Shown in pieces: positions 43,501 to 51,046 of a DNA stretch of 64,000 bases. The stretch's first letter is position 1. Each line of letters opens with the position of its first letter. The position numbers and the translations under genes are program-made. This DNA is from G942493275 sp942493275 (GTDB lineage: Bacteria > Actinomycetota > Coriobacteriia > Anaerosomatales > PHET01): positions 682,001-746,000 of the forward strand of contig OW818687.1 in NCBI GenBank assembly GCA_942493275.1, in the 5' to 3' direction. The notes beneath the pieces are model-generated. The model made no database searches. It saw only the letters and a list, made by a program, of their open reading frames with translations, and had not been told where the DNA came from.

Positions 43501-44369
43501 CCGAGCACACCCACACCCATGCCGCGTCGAGTCCCGACGAGGTCGTTCGCGTTAGCTGCGTGCGCCACCGCTACGAGGACGGCACCGAGGTCGCGCTGTG
43601 CGGGCTCGACGTCCTCGCGCACAAGGGCCAGCGCATCGCGGTCCTGGGTCCCAATGGTTCGGGCAAGACCACGATGCTGTTCCACATCCTCGGACTGCTG
43701 CGAAGCGAAGAGGGTGTGGTGCGCGTCTTTGGGGTGGACCCCGCGCGCAACTGGAAGGACGTGCGCAAGCGCATCGGCGTGGTGCTGCAAAACGTCGACG
43801 AGCAGATCCTCGCGCCGAGCGTGCTCGACGACGTCGCCTTTTCACCGCGACAGTACGGGCTTCCCGAAGCCGAGGTGCTCGAGCGCGTGTCCAGGGTGCT
43901 CGACCGACTGGGCATCCCGCACCTCTCGGAGCGCGTGCCCCACAACCTCTCCGGCGGCGAGAAGCGCAAGGTCGCACTGGCAGGCGCCATCGTCATGGAC
44001 CCCGAGCTGCTTGTGCTCGACGAGCCGTTCGAGGGCCTCGATCCCGCCTCGCGAGGCGAGCTCATCGACCTGATCTGCAAGCACGCGAAGGACGGTGGCA
44101 CCGTCATCATGTCGACCCACGACATCGACACCGTGCCCGAGTTCGCCGACTACTGCTACGTGCTCGCCACCGGCGGTGCGGTCGTCCTCGAAGGCACTCC
44201 GGCGCAGATCTTCGCCAACCCCGAGGTCCTCGCAGGCGGCAACATCAAGCCACCGCTGCTGGCCGAGATGTTCGCGCAGCTTCGCGACCTCGACGACAGC
44301 GCGCCGGAACCGGAACTCACGGTCCGGGCGGCGGCAGAGGCGCTGGCGGGGTGGAAGCGCGAGGGGTAA
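43497..44369 (+). CDS. cbiO: ECF transporter ATPase (CbiO-like)
   Basis: 290 residues. Walker A GPNGSGKTT near residue 48, Q loop LQNVDEQIL, signature NLSGGEKRKVALAGA, Walker B LLVLDEPFEGLD, H loop STHDIDTV. A short His-rich start (TEHTHTHAA) is unusual and may bind metal. GTG start overlaps cbiQ as GTGA. Forms the A subunit of the ECF module with cbiQ and cbiM. Confidence 0.93.
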   Translation: MTEHTHTHAASSPDEVVRVSCVRHRYEDGTEVALCGLDVLAHKGQRIAVLGPNGSGKTTMLFHILGLLRSEEGVVRVFGVDPARNWKDVRKRIGVVLQNVDEQILAPSVLDDVAFSPRQYGLPEAEVLERVSRVLDRLGIPHLSERVPHNLSGGEKRKVALAGAIVMDPELLVLDEPFEGLDPASRGELIDLICKHAKDGGTVIMSTHDIDTVPEFADYCYVLATGGAVVLEGTPAQIFANPEVLAGGNIKPPLLAEMFAQLRDLDDSAPEPELTVRAAAEALAGWKREG

Positions 44370-44399
44370 GGGACTGGGCGCACCTTGAGCCGTGAAGGC

Positions 44400-45059
44400 T
44401 CAGTCTGGGAGAGACACCGCCGCCTTCACTGCACGTCGTGCGGATTCCTCAAGGTCCGAAAGAAGGAGGTCGGCGCTCACCGTATCGAAGAAGACATTCA
44501 AGTGCTGCTCGACGATCTCGCGCTTGGGATACTCCACGTTCAGGCTTTGCCTGAGAGTGCCGAATGCCTCACCGAGCCTTTGGGAGAAGAAGAAGCGATT
44601 ATCGTAGTAGTAGTTGAAGAAAGTGTGACAGGTGTCCTTCCATTCGCCCGTAGCCCAGTCACAGCTGAATCGCTTGCGATAGGCCGCACACGCAAGCGAA
44701 GCCAAGTCGATATATGCCTGAAGTCGCTTCTCCGCAGCCATGCGGCCAATCTCGTACCGGAACTTGTGGCGCTCCAAGGAACGAGAGGACCGGCTAGTCA
44801 TTCGAGTCGCGATGAGGGTGAACACGCCCCCGATGAACGCGCCAGCTACGCCCGCCAGGATGATCGCCAGCGGGGAGTCCTGTGTTGATGCGGAAGTCAC
44901 CGCAGCGGTGGCAGGCGCCACAGTGGTGGTTGCGGCCTGGGTCGCGGACTGCGCAAACGCCGCGACAGGACGGATTGCGTACGCTGCAACAAGTGAGACT
45001 CCCGCGATGGATCGAGCACATTCACGGCGCACTGCGATCTCCTCTCGCACGTCCAACAT
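44400..45059 (-). CDS. Unknown membrane-anchored protein
   Basis: 219 residues: a signal-like N-terminus (SLVAAYAIRPVAAFAQS), a Thr/Ala-rich spacer, one helix (LAIILAGVAGAFIGGVFTLIA) and a soluble domain of about 130 residues with two long helices. ATG preferred over a GTG three bases upstream. No family recognised. Base composition is lower than in neighbours. A hairpin TGAGCC/GGCTCA lies across its stop. Confidence 0.55.
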   Translation of the reverse strand: MLDVREEIAVRRECARSIAGVSLVAAYAIRPVAAFAQSATQAATTTVAPATAAVTSASTQDSPLAIILAGVAGAFIGGVFTLIATRMTSRSSRSLERHKFRYEIGRMAAEKRLQAYIDLASLACAAYRKRFSCDWATGEWKDTCHTFFNYYYDNRFFFSQRLGEAFGTLRQSLNVEYPKREIVEQHLNVFFDTVSADLLLSDLEESARRAVKAAVSLPD

Positions 45060-45199
45060 CACCCCACCCTACGGACTCCGCCCCCAGCGCACCATCAGGT
45101 CCAGCACCCACATTCCGCCACAGCAGCTCAGCGTGATTTCGGCTTTCGGTCCGCGTATGCACGATCCCCATCAGGAATGCCCCGACCCCATTCCGGGTA

Positions 45200-45230
45200 T
45201 TGACCCTGACGTAACGTTAGGGTCTACGCT
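45200..45230 (+). promoter_or_regulatory. MerR-type promoter with 19-bp spacer
   Basis: -35 TTGACC (45200-45205), spacer of 19 bp, -10 TACGCT (45225-45230). The spacer is a palindrome, GACCCT - N11 - AGGGTC (45202-45224). This long spacer with a dyad is the classic mark of MerR-regulated promoters. It lies 20 bases before the gene it should control. Confidence 0.75.
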
Positions 45231-45250
45231 TCGTCTCGGAGGTGAGGCAG

Positions 45251-46009
45251 ATGGCCTACACGGTGGGTGAAGTCGCCCGCATCGCAAAGGTGAGCGTGCG
45301 CACGCTGCACCACTACGACAGTCTGGGGTTGCTCGAGCCCTCGGACCGTACCGATGCCGGTTACCGGCTGTACACCGATGTCGATCTCGCGCGGCTGCAG
45401 CAGGTGCTCCTGTACAAGGAGCTCGGGTTCCCGCTCGAAGACATCGGTGAGGTCGTCACGGACCCCGGGTTCGACCGCCTCGAGGCGCTCATCGCACAGC
45501 GAGATCTCGTTACCGAGAAGATCGCGCGCGACCGGGCACTCCTCGACCTCATAGACAGAACGATCCATTCGATGGAAGGAGGTGTCGAGATGAGCAAGGA
45601 AGACATGTTCGAGGTCTTTGGGGACTTCGATCCCTCGGAGTACGAGGAAGAAGTCCAGGAGCGCTGGGGCGACACGGACGCCTATAAGGAGTCCGCGCGT
45701 CGTACGAAGGGCTACACCAAGGCCGACTGGGCCCGGTTCAAAGCCGAGAGCGAGGAGATCAACGGAGCGATGATCGCCCTGATGGACGAGGGCGTCGCGC
45801 CCGACGATCCGCGAGCAATGGACGCTGTTGACCGCGCCCGCCTGCAGATCGACACGTGGTTCTACCCGTGCTCGAAGCAGATGCATGCCGGCCTCGCCGA
45901 GATGTATATCGCAGACCCGCGCTTCACCGCGACGTACGAGAAGATGCACGCCGGTATGGCGCAGTGGGTGCACGACGCGATCATCGCGAACCTGCGCCGC
46001 GACGCATAG
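45251..46009 (+). CDS. tipA: MerR/TipAL-type regulator with TipAS domain
   Basis: 252 residues. N-terminal MerR helix-turn-helix (YTVGEVARIAKVSVRTLHHYD) and dimerisation helix; from about residue 120 a TipAS ligand domain including SEEINGAMIALMDEGVAPDD and WFYPCSKQMHAGLAEMY. TipAS binds thiopeptide-like antibiotics in Streptomyces, so this may be a drug-responsive activator. ATG at 45251 behind GGAGGTG. It autoregulates through the palindromic promoter. Confidence 0.9.
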   Translation: MAYTVGEVARIAKVSVRTLHHYDSLGLLEPSDRTDAGYRLYTDVDLARLQQVLLYKELGFPLEDIGEVVTDPGFDRLEALIAQRDLVTEKIARDRALLDLIDRTIHSMEGGVEMSKEDMFEVFGDFDPSEYEEEVQERWGDTDAYKESARRTKGYTKADWARFKAESEEINGAMIALMDEGVAPDDPRAMDAVDRARLQIDTWFYPCSKQMHAGLAEMYIADPRFTATYEKMHAGMAQWVHDAIIANLRRDA

Positions 46010-46024
46010 TACTGGCTACTCGCA

Positions 46025-46066
46025 CGAACCCGAGCCCGTCCGGCAACCCCGGGCGGGCTCGGTTCG
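46025..46066 (+). terminator. Terminator after tipA-like gene
   Basis: CGAACCCGAGCCCG pairs with CGGGCTCGGTTCG (one bulged C), then GTTTCTC. Strong. Confidence 0.8.
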
Positions 46067-46090
46067 GTTTCTCAGACCCAGTCACTCTGC

Positions 46091-46651
46091 TCACGAGAAG
46101 TCGAACTCGGCAAGGCGCGCAGCTATGAGGACGTAGAGGGCGTACCCCAGGCAACCGCCTGCGAGGTTCAGGATCACGTCGTCAACGTCGAGGGACTTGT
46201 AGCTGCTGCCAAGCAACAGCGACATCACCCGTTGGGTGGCCTCAATCGATAGCGACACGACGAGCAACAGCGTCAAAGCCTGCCTGGGGTTCCGGATCCG
46301 CGGCCACATGATTGGCGCGAGATAGCCGAGAGGCAGCAGGAGGAAGAGGTTCCCCGCAAGCTGGAGCAAAGCGGCCTGCGGCGGCAACAATGCAATCGTC
46401 TCCTGAATGGACGCGAACGGAACGAGGTTGCTGCCTGCCTGATATGCGTCGGGAAGCGCACGGTGGTACGCCACCTCATCCGCCGTCACGGGCATCGGGA
46501 AGAGCGTGACCCCGATGACGCCAACGACGTACACGAAGAAGCATCCTCGGAGTGCGACTGCAAGCAGGCTGCGGCGCCCGAGCACCAACCAGAGCAGGTA
46601 GCCCAGAAGCACGGGTGCCGCGAATACGGAGACTGTCTGCCAGTCGGCCAT
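46091..46651 (-). CDS. VanZ-family membrane protein
   Basis: 186 residues with four to five helices and the VanZ core NLVPFASIQETI, LAGNLFLLLPLGYL and SLSIEATQRVMSLLLGSSYKSLDVDDVILN, ending in the GCLGYALY helix. VanZ members lower sensitivity to teicoplanin; most are of unknown role. Start at 46651 is the family-like one; longer readings up to 46717 cannot be excluded. Confidence 0.85.
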   Translation of the reverse strand: MADWQTVSVFAAPVLLGYLLWLVLGRRSLLAVALRGCFFVYVVGVIGVTLFPMPVTADEVAYHRALPDAYQAGSNLVPFASIQETIALLPPQAALLQLAGNLFLLLPLGYLAPIMWPRIRNPRQALTLLLVVSLSIEATQRVMSLLLGSSYKSLDVDDVILNLAGGCLGYALYVLIAARLAEFDFS

Positions 46652-46973
46652 TGGAGAGTCGCCCCGTCTGTGCATGTATTTGGCGCTCGACGTCTGAGAA
46701 CACCCGGTGTCCCACATCGATTACCACAGTCTCCTTCTGAGACTCAGAGTCCTACATGAGGCAATGGAATGGTATCGGGATTTCCCTGATGCGCGACACG
46801 CACGGTTCTGGCTTCGCAGCCCGAATCGCGCGATCGCACCGCAGAAGAATGGGGGCACACCCGATTCAAACGAGACGAACATCTGCGTAGGGTCTGGAGT
46901 AAGGCATAGAGCCCGCCCCCTTATTGGGGCGCGTGGCTGGATTGCCGCTGAACAATACTCCGAGGAGGGATTC
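46652..46973 (+). other. Gene-free stretch before the metalloprotease
   Basis: About 320 bases with no convincing gene. It is lower in G+C than the surroundings. A hairpin CGCCCC/GGGGCG sits about 45 bases before the next start. A reading in the same frame as the metalloprotease runs open through here but looks random and has no ribosome site, so I treat it as noncoding. Confidence 0.5.
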
Positions 46974-47549
46974 ATGCGCAAAAGTGTGTCCAGGTCGCAA
47001 GAGCTTCGTTCGCTCGCCGCACTAGTTCTGCTCGGTGCCTCGCTTTCCGCTCCAGACGTCGCCGCCGCGTATGTCAAGACAGGCGAACGCATGGTCTACA
47101 ACAGCAACTACTGTTACTACGATTCCAGCATTCCGTCGTCATGGCAGTCGTCCGGCGCCCTCTCGAGCGCACGCAGTGCTTGGAACAGCGCCGGTTCGCC
47201 CTTCCGCCTCTACTACCAAGCGGATTCTGCGAACTACCTGTATGCGTCAAACGCCGGAACCGGGAACTGGACCGCTCGGGCGTGGCACGCGACTCACCCC
47301 AACCCGAACCAGCCGCGCCTGCACAACAACTGCCGCATTCAGTTCAATACCTACGTGGCATGGTCAACGACAGGCGCGTCGTCTGCCCACGACGTTAGGG
47401 ACAACGCCACACACGAGATCGGCCACTGGCTTCTACTCGGCGACCAGTACACCGGCACGAACACCATGTACGGATATTCATCGCCCGGCCAGACGTTCCG
47501 CCGTACGTTGGCGACTGACGACAAGAATGGCATCAACTACCTGTACTAG
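46974..47549 (+). CDS. Secreted metzincin-type metalloprotease
   Basis: 191 residues with a signal peptide (SLAALVLLGASLSAP...AAA) and a zinc motif HEIGHWLLLGD near residue 148, which is the HExxHxxxxxD variant of matrixin-like enzymes. The aspartate replaces the more usual third His. ATG behind GAGGAGG. Family name not certain; protease activity is inferred from the motif. First of three exported proteins. Confidence 0.7.
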   Translation: MRKSVSRSQELRSLAALVLLGASLSAPDVAAAYVKTGERMVYNSNYCYYDSSIPSSWQSSGALSSARSAWNSAGSPFRLYYQADSANYLYASNAGTGNWTARAWHATHPNPNQPRLHNNCRIQFNTYVAWSTTGASSAHDVRDNATHEIGHWLLLGDQYTGTNTMYGYSSPGQTFRRTLATDDKNGINYLY

Positions 47550-47562
47550 GAAGGAGCGGAGA

Positions 47563-48111
47563 ATGAAGTCATTCATCGTTGTCTCATGTCTCCTGTTGGC
47601 GTTCATGGTGCCGGGATGCACAGCCAGTGATGCCAAACCGGTGCAGGCACCGCCTGAGAAGTGGCAAGTGAATGCGAGTGTCGTGAAGATGTCGCCTGAG
47701 GAGCTCTTCGAATCATCGGATGTCGTAGTCGTCGGCGTCGTAACGGGCCGACCCACTACCAGGCGTGTTCCCGGGCCGAAGACCGACAACATGCCACAGG
47801 GCGAGCCAATGGTCGTGACCGACTGGTCTGTCTCGGTCAAGGAAGTCGTGAAGGGGAATCCCCCGACTCAGATTGTGGTAAAGCTTGAGGGCGGCAGTAC
47901 CTCTGAGCTCGAGATCGACGTGGTTGATGAGGCCAGACTGTCGCAAGGAGAGAAGGTGTTTCTCTGCCTCACTCAGGCAGGAGACGGCACGTATCGCGTC
48001 AATGGCCTCTTCCAAGGCAAGTACACCATCACCAATGATGGTCGAGTATCCAACAAGGATCCCGGCCTCAATGACACGCTCGACAATCTCAAGAAGCGCC
48101 GGCGGAAGTAG
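47563..48111 (+). CDS. Exported lipoprotein of unknown function
   Basis: 182 residues: lipobox MVPGCTAS, Pro-rich start, then a beta-rich domain (VVVVGVVTGRPTTR, WSVSVKEVVKGNPP, IVVKLEGG, KVFLCLTQAGDG). This pattern is seen in exported proteins of Gram-positives that lie near proteases. ATG behind AAGGAG. 13 bases after the protease stop. Confidence 0.6.
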   Translation: MKSFIVVSCLLLAFMVPGCTASDAKPVQAPPEKWQVNASVVKMSPEELFESSDVVVVGVVTGRPTTRRVPGPKTDNMPQGEPMVVTDWSVSVKEVVKGNPPTQIVVKLEGGSTSELEIDVVDEARLSQGEKVFLCLTQAGDGTYRVNGLFQGKYTITNDGRVSNKDPGLNDTLDNLKKRRRK

Positions 48112-48181
48112 CGCCTTGAGCAGAGCGGTAGGCCGCGCTCGTACACGACGAGCCAAGAGCCCAACGGGAGGGAGTGACTGG

Positions 48182-48919
48182 ATGTCGCCCACAGTGAAGC
48201 GCAGGGCAAGGGGATCGATCAGTCACGTCCTGATCATCCTCACCATAGTCATCCTCAGCGGCGGGATCGTCGCGTCGAGCGCATCCGCCAATCGGGCGCA
48301 GCATTCGAGGAAACCCTTCGTGGGCACGTCCCAGACCGCCGACGTAAGAGCCCGCCTCGACAAAATGATGGCCCCCGATGCGCTCGATTCGGGAGCGAGC
48401 ACGATGGGTGGGCTGAGCTCAAATCCGTACGACTACGTGAAGGACAACCCCGAGTATCGAGAGATCGTCGCGCTTGGATACGACGCCCTCCCCGCCCTGG
48501 AGGCCGCCCTGAACGACAGTGAGGAAGACGGTCTTCGCGAGTACATGATCTGCATCGCAATCGAGGAAATCACGAACTGCGACCTGAAGCAGTTCGGTGA
48601 CAGTCGATGGCAAGATACAGTCGGCTTCCGGTCGCAGTGGCCTGCCTATCTCGAGCGCATCCCCGACCGCACCAGGGACATTCTGTCGAGCAACATGAAT
48701 CCAGACGACAAGACGAAGGCGATCCGACAGCTCGGCGCTCCGGCGGTCCCATACGTCGCTGACAACGCCGGACTGCTTTCCGACGCAGAGAGCGCCGCGC
48801 TGGCACCCACAATCGGCGAACTCTTGGAGGGCGGAAGAGGCGGCGCGTCCGTGAGAGAGGTCGCACGCTTGAACGCCGCGAGAATCCGGGAGCTCCGCGC
48901 CTACGTCGAGGGCCCCTGA
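48182..48919 (+). CDS. Exported protein with HEAT-like region
   Basis: 245 residues: signal peptide (HVLIILTIVILSGGIVASSASA) and a helical body with YREIVALGYDALPALEAALND, which looks like a HEAT-type repeat, and a second such unit near residue 190. Function unknown. ATG at 48182 follows GGAGGGAG. Confidence 0.6.
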   Translation: MSPTVKRRARGSISHVLIILTIVILSGGIVASSASANRAQHSRKPFVGTSQTADVRARLDKMMAPDALDSGASTMGGLSSNPYDYVKDNPEYREIVALGYDALPALEAALNDSEEDGLREYMICIAIEEITNCDLKQFGDSRWQDTVGFRSQWPAYLERIPDRTRDILSSNMNPDDKTKAIRQLGAPAVPYVADNAGLLSDAESAALAPTIGELLEGGRGGASVREVARLNAARIRELRAYVEGP

Positions 48920-48946
48920 CCGGGCGCGCTCGTTTCCCGCCCGACA

Positions 48947-49513
48947 CTAATCGAAGTCGACGTGCCCCGTTGCGACGTCGTAGACCGCCGAGTAGACCGC
49001 GACCTCACCCGCCGCAATCCTCTCGGCCATGCCGGGAATCTCGCGGACTCGGCGCGCGACCGAGCGAGCGTGGGTCGCCTCGGCGTCGTGTGCGTGATCG
49101 TCGGGGCTGGGCTCCTCGGCAAGCGAAGCGCGGACCTGGCTTGCGAGCCACTCGGCCGCGTGCTCGCCTCCGGTGCCGCTCACACCGGCCTTCACGGCCG
49201 CGCAGTCGGTGTGCCCGAGCACGATCACGAGCGGGACGCCGAGCGCTTCGACCGCAAACTCGATGGAGTGCTCGGAGGCCTCGCCCATGATGTGGCCCGC
49301 CGTGCGGATGACGAACAGGTCGCCGATCCCCTGGTCGAAGAGCAGCTCGGCCGGAACCCGCGAATCCGAACAGCCCATCACGATCGCCTTGGGCGACTGG
49401 CCGTCCGCGGTGCTTGCCCGCTCGGCGTTGAGGTCGCGCTCGTGGGTGTCGCCGGCGAGGAAGCGCTCGTTTCCGGCGACGAGGTCCGCGAGTACTGAAT
49501 CAGGCGTGCGCAT
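48947..49513 (-). CDS. Beta-carbonic anhydrase
   Basis: 188 residues; hydrates CO2 to bicarbonate. Zinc ligands are in MGCSDSRVP (Cys), GHTDCAAV (His and Cys); the neighbouring GGEH and LFVIRTAGH are class features. ATG at 49513 is behind GGAGG (spacing 6); longer readings up to 49678 would run into the hgcA start region. Divergent from hgcA, 52 bases apart. In an anaerobe it may feed CO2/bicarbonate to carboxylating steps. Confidence 0.9.
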   Translation of the reverse strand: MRTPDSVLADLVAGNERFLAGDTHERDLNAERASTADGQSPKAIVMGCSDSRVPAELLFDQGIGDLFVIRTAGHIMGEASEHSIEFAVEALGVPLVIVLGHTDCAAVKAGVSGTGGEHAAEWLASQVRASLAEEPSPDDHAHDAEATHARSVARRVREIPGMAERIAAGEVAVYSAVYDVATGHVDFD

Positions 49514-49565
49514 GGGCAACCTCCGAGTCGGGGGAGTCCGTTGGCGTATGGTAGCGCATGGGGGT

Positions 49566-50582
49566 ATGGTGACGCGCGTGAATACAACAGCCCCTGCAGT
49601 CCCCTCAATCGATTCGACTTGGACCCGCGCGGACCTTCTCGGCGCGTGGAAGGTTCGCTGGGGCTTCGGCCGCGGCACCTACCGCGTCAACCCGGGGCTG
49701 TACCGGATCGGCGATCCGGGGCGCGACGCACCGGTCATCGTGACCGCCAACTACAAGCTCACCTTCGACGTCGTGCGCCGGGACCTAGCCGGGCGCGATG
49801 CCTACCTGCTGGTGCTCGACACCCGGGGCGTGAACGTGTGGTGCGCGGCGGGCAAAGGCACCTTTGGCACCGACGAGCTGGTGCGGCGCGTGATGGCCGC
49901 AAACCTGTTCGAACTCGTCGACCACGACACGCTCGTGGTCCCTCAGCTCGGGGCCACCGGAGTTGCGGGACACGCGGTGCAGCGCGCCTGCGGGTACCGC
50001 GTGATCTGGGGTCCGGTGGACTCGGCGGATCTGCCCGCTTTCCTCGACGCCGGCATGAAGGCGACTCCCGAGATGCGCGAGGTCCGGTTCCCCTTCAAAG
50101 CCCGTATCGTGCTCGCTCCGGTGGAGTTGACGGCGTCGTTTCGTGGCTGGAAGCTCGCGATTCCCTTCGCGCTCGCGCTGCTCGCGGGTGTGGGTCCGGG
50201 AATCTGGTCGGTCGCCGCAATGGCCGAGCGCGCGCCCGTCGCTGTCGCGGTGTACGTCACCGGAATCCTGGCAGGCGCCGTCGGCGTGCCCGCCCTCTTG
50301 CCGTGGCTGCCGGGCCGGGCGCTCAGTCTCAAGGGCGCAGTCGTGGGGCTGGTCGCCTCGGTCGGCGCGGGGATGCTTTTCGGCGCAACGGGATTCGAGC
50401 TCGCGGGGCTGTCGCTCGTGGCCACGGCGGTGTCGTCGTACCTCGGATGCAACTTCACCGGCTCGACGACCTACACCTCGCCGTCCGGTGTCGAATACGA
50501 ACTCAGGCGCTCGATTCCGCTTCAGGCCGCGGCCGTGATTCTCGGCATGGCGTTGTGGATCGCCTCGGCGTGGATAGGATAG
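49566..50582 (+). CDS. hgcA: Mercury-methylation corrinoid protein HgcA
   Basis: Membrane protein (338 aa) that carries a methyl-corrinoid and gives the methyl group to Hg(II). The cap-helix signature NVWCAAGKGTFGT is present with Cys93 as the lower-axial cobalt ligand; the preceding VTANYKLTFDVVRRDL and RVNPGLYRIGDP also match. Residues about 185-335 form five transmembrane helices. Immediately followed by hgcB, which is the necessary partner. ATG 49566, GTG 49569 or GTG 49578 could start it; no ribosome site is visible and a TATGGT is close by, so the mRNA may be leaderless. Confidence 0.93.
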   Translation: MVTRVNTTAPAVPSIDSTWTRADLLGAWKVRWGFGRGTYRVNPGLYRIGDPGRDAPVIVTANYKLTFDVVRRDLAGRDAYLLVLDTRGVNVWCAAGKGTFGTDELVRRVMAANLFELVDHDTLVVPQLGATGVAGHAVQRACGYRVIWGPVDSADLPAFLDAGMKATPEMREVRFPFKARIVLAPVELTASFRGWKLAIPFALALLAGVGPGIWSVAAMAERAPVAVAVYVTGILAGAVGVPALLPWLPGRALSLKGAVVGLVASVGAGMLFGATGFELAGLSLVATAVSSYLGCNFTGSTTYTSPSGVEYELRRSIPLQAAAVILGMALWIASAWIG

Positions 50583-50586
50583 GGAC

Positions 50587-51042
50587 ATGGCTGCACTGCG
50601 CTACATAGAGAAGGTCGTCACGCTCGAGCTGGATCGCGAGGCGTGTTTGGGGTGCCGCGTGTGCGTGAGCGTGTGCCCGCACAGCGTCTTCGAGATCGCC
50701 GAGGACAAGCGCGCGCGAATCCGCGACCTCGGCGCATGCATGGAGTGCGGCGCCTGCAAGACCAACTGCGCGTGGAACGCCATCTCACTCGAGCCGGGCG
50801 TGGGCTGCGCGGACGCCATCATCCACTCGTGGATCTACGGCGGAGAACCTACCTGCGGGTGTGGCGAGGGCGAGTCGGCCGGGAGCTCGTGCTGCGGGGG
50901 CGAGGACACCGCGCCAGCCGGCAGTTCGTGTTGCGGAGACGAGGACACCGCGCCAGCAGGGAGTTCGTGCTGCGGAGGCGATGAAGGCGCTCCGGCGAGC
51001 TCGTGCTGCAGTGACTCAGGGAAGAAGAGCGGCTGCTGCTAG
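50587..51042 (+). CDS. hgcB: Ferredoxin HgcB with expanded cysteine-rich tail
   Basis: HgcB (151 aa) reduces the corrinoid of HgcA and is thought to bring Hg(II). Two [4Fe-4S] motifs: CLGCRVCVSVCP (residues 20-31) and CMECGACKTNC (51-61), the latter with the diagnostic CMECGA. Ordinary HgcB ends near residue 95 in one Cys pair; this one goes on for about 50 residues with five Cys-Cys pairs (102-103, 115-116, 128-129, 140-141, 150-151) in a repeat of 13 residues. ATG four bases after hgcA. Confidence 0.92.
   Translation: MAALRYIEKVVTLELDREACLGCRVCVSVCPHSVFEIAEDKRARIRDLGACMECGACKTNCAWNAISLEPGVGCADAIIHSWIYGGEPTCGCGEGESAGSSCCGGEDTAPAGSSCCGDEDTAPAGSSCCGGDEGAPASSCCSDSGKKSGCC
50881..50997 (+). repeat. 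Three tandem 39-bp units coding the HgcB tail
   Basis: Three in-frame 39-bp units (50881-50919, 50920-50958, 50959-50997), each coding about GSSCCGGEDTAPA; the first two differ at few positions, the third is more diverged and a partial fourth follows. Unit length is a multiple of three, so copy number can change without a frameshift. Confidence 0.88.
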
Positions 51043-51046
51043 GGCA

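Noticed and set aside
49566..50582. HgcA as a CFeSP (acetyl-CoA pathway) corrinoid protein
   Set aside because: The NVWCAAGK cap helix with membrane C-terminus and adjacent HgcB favours HgcA; no other acs/cdh gene is near.
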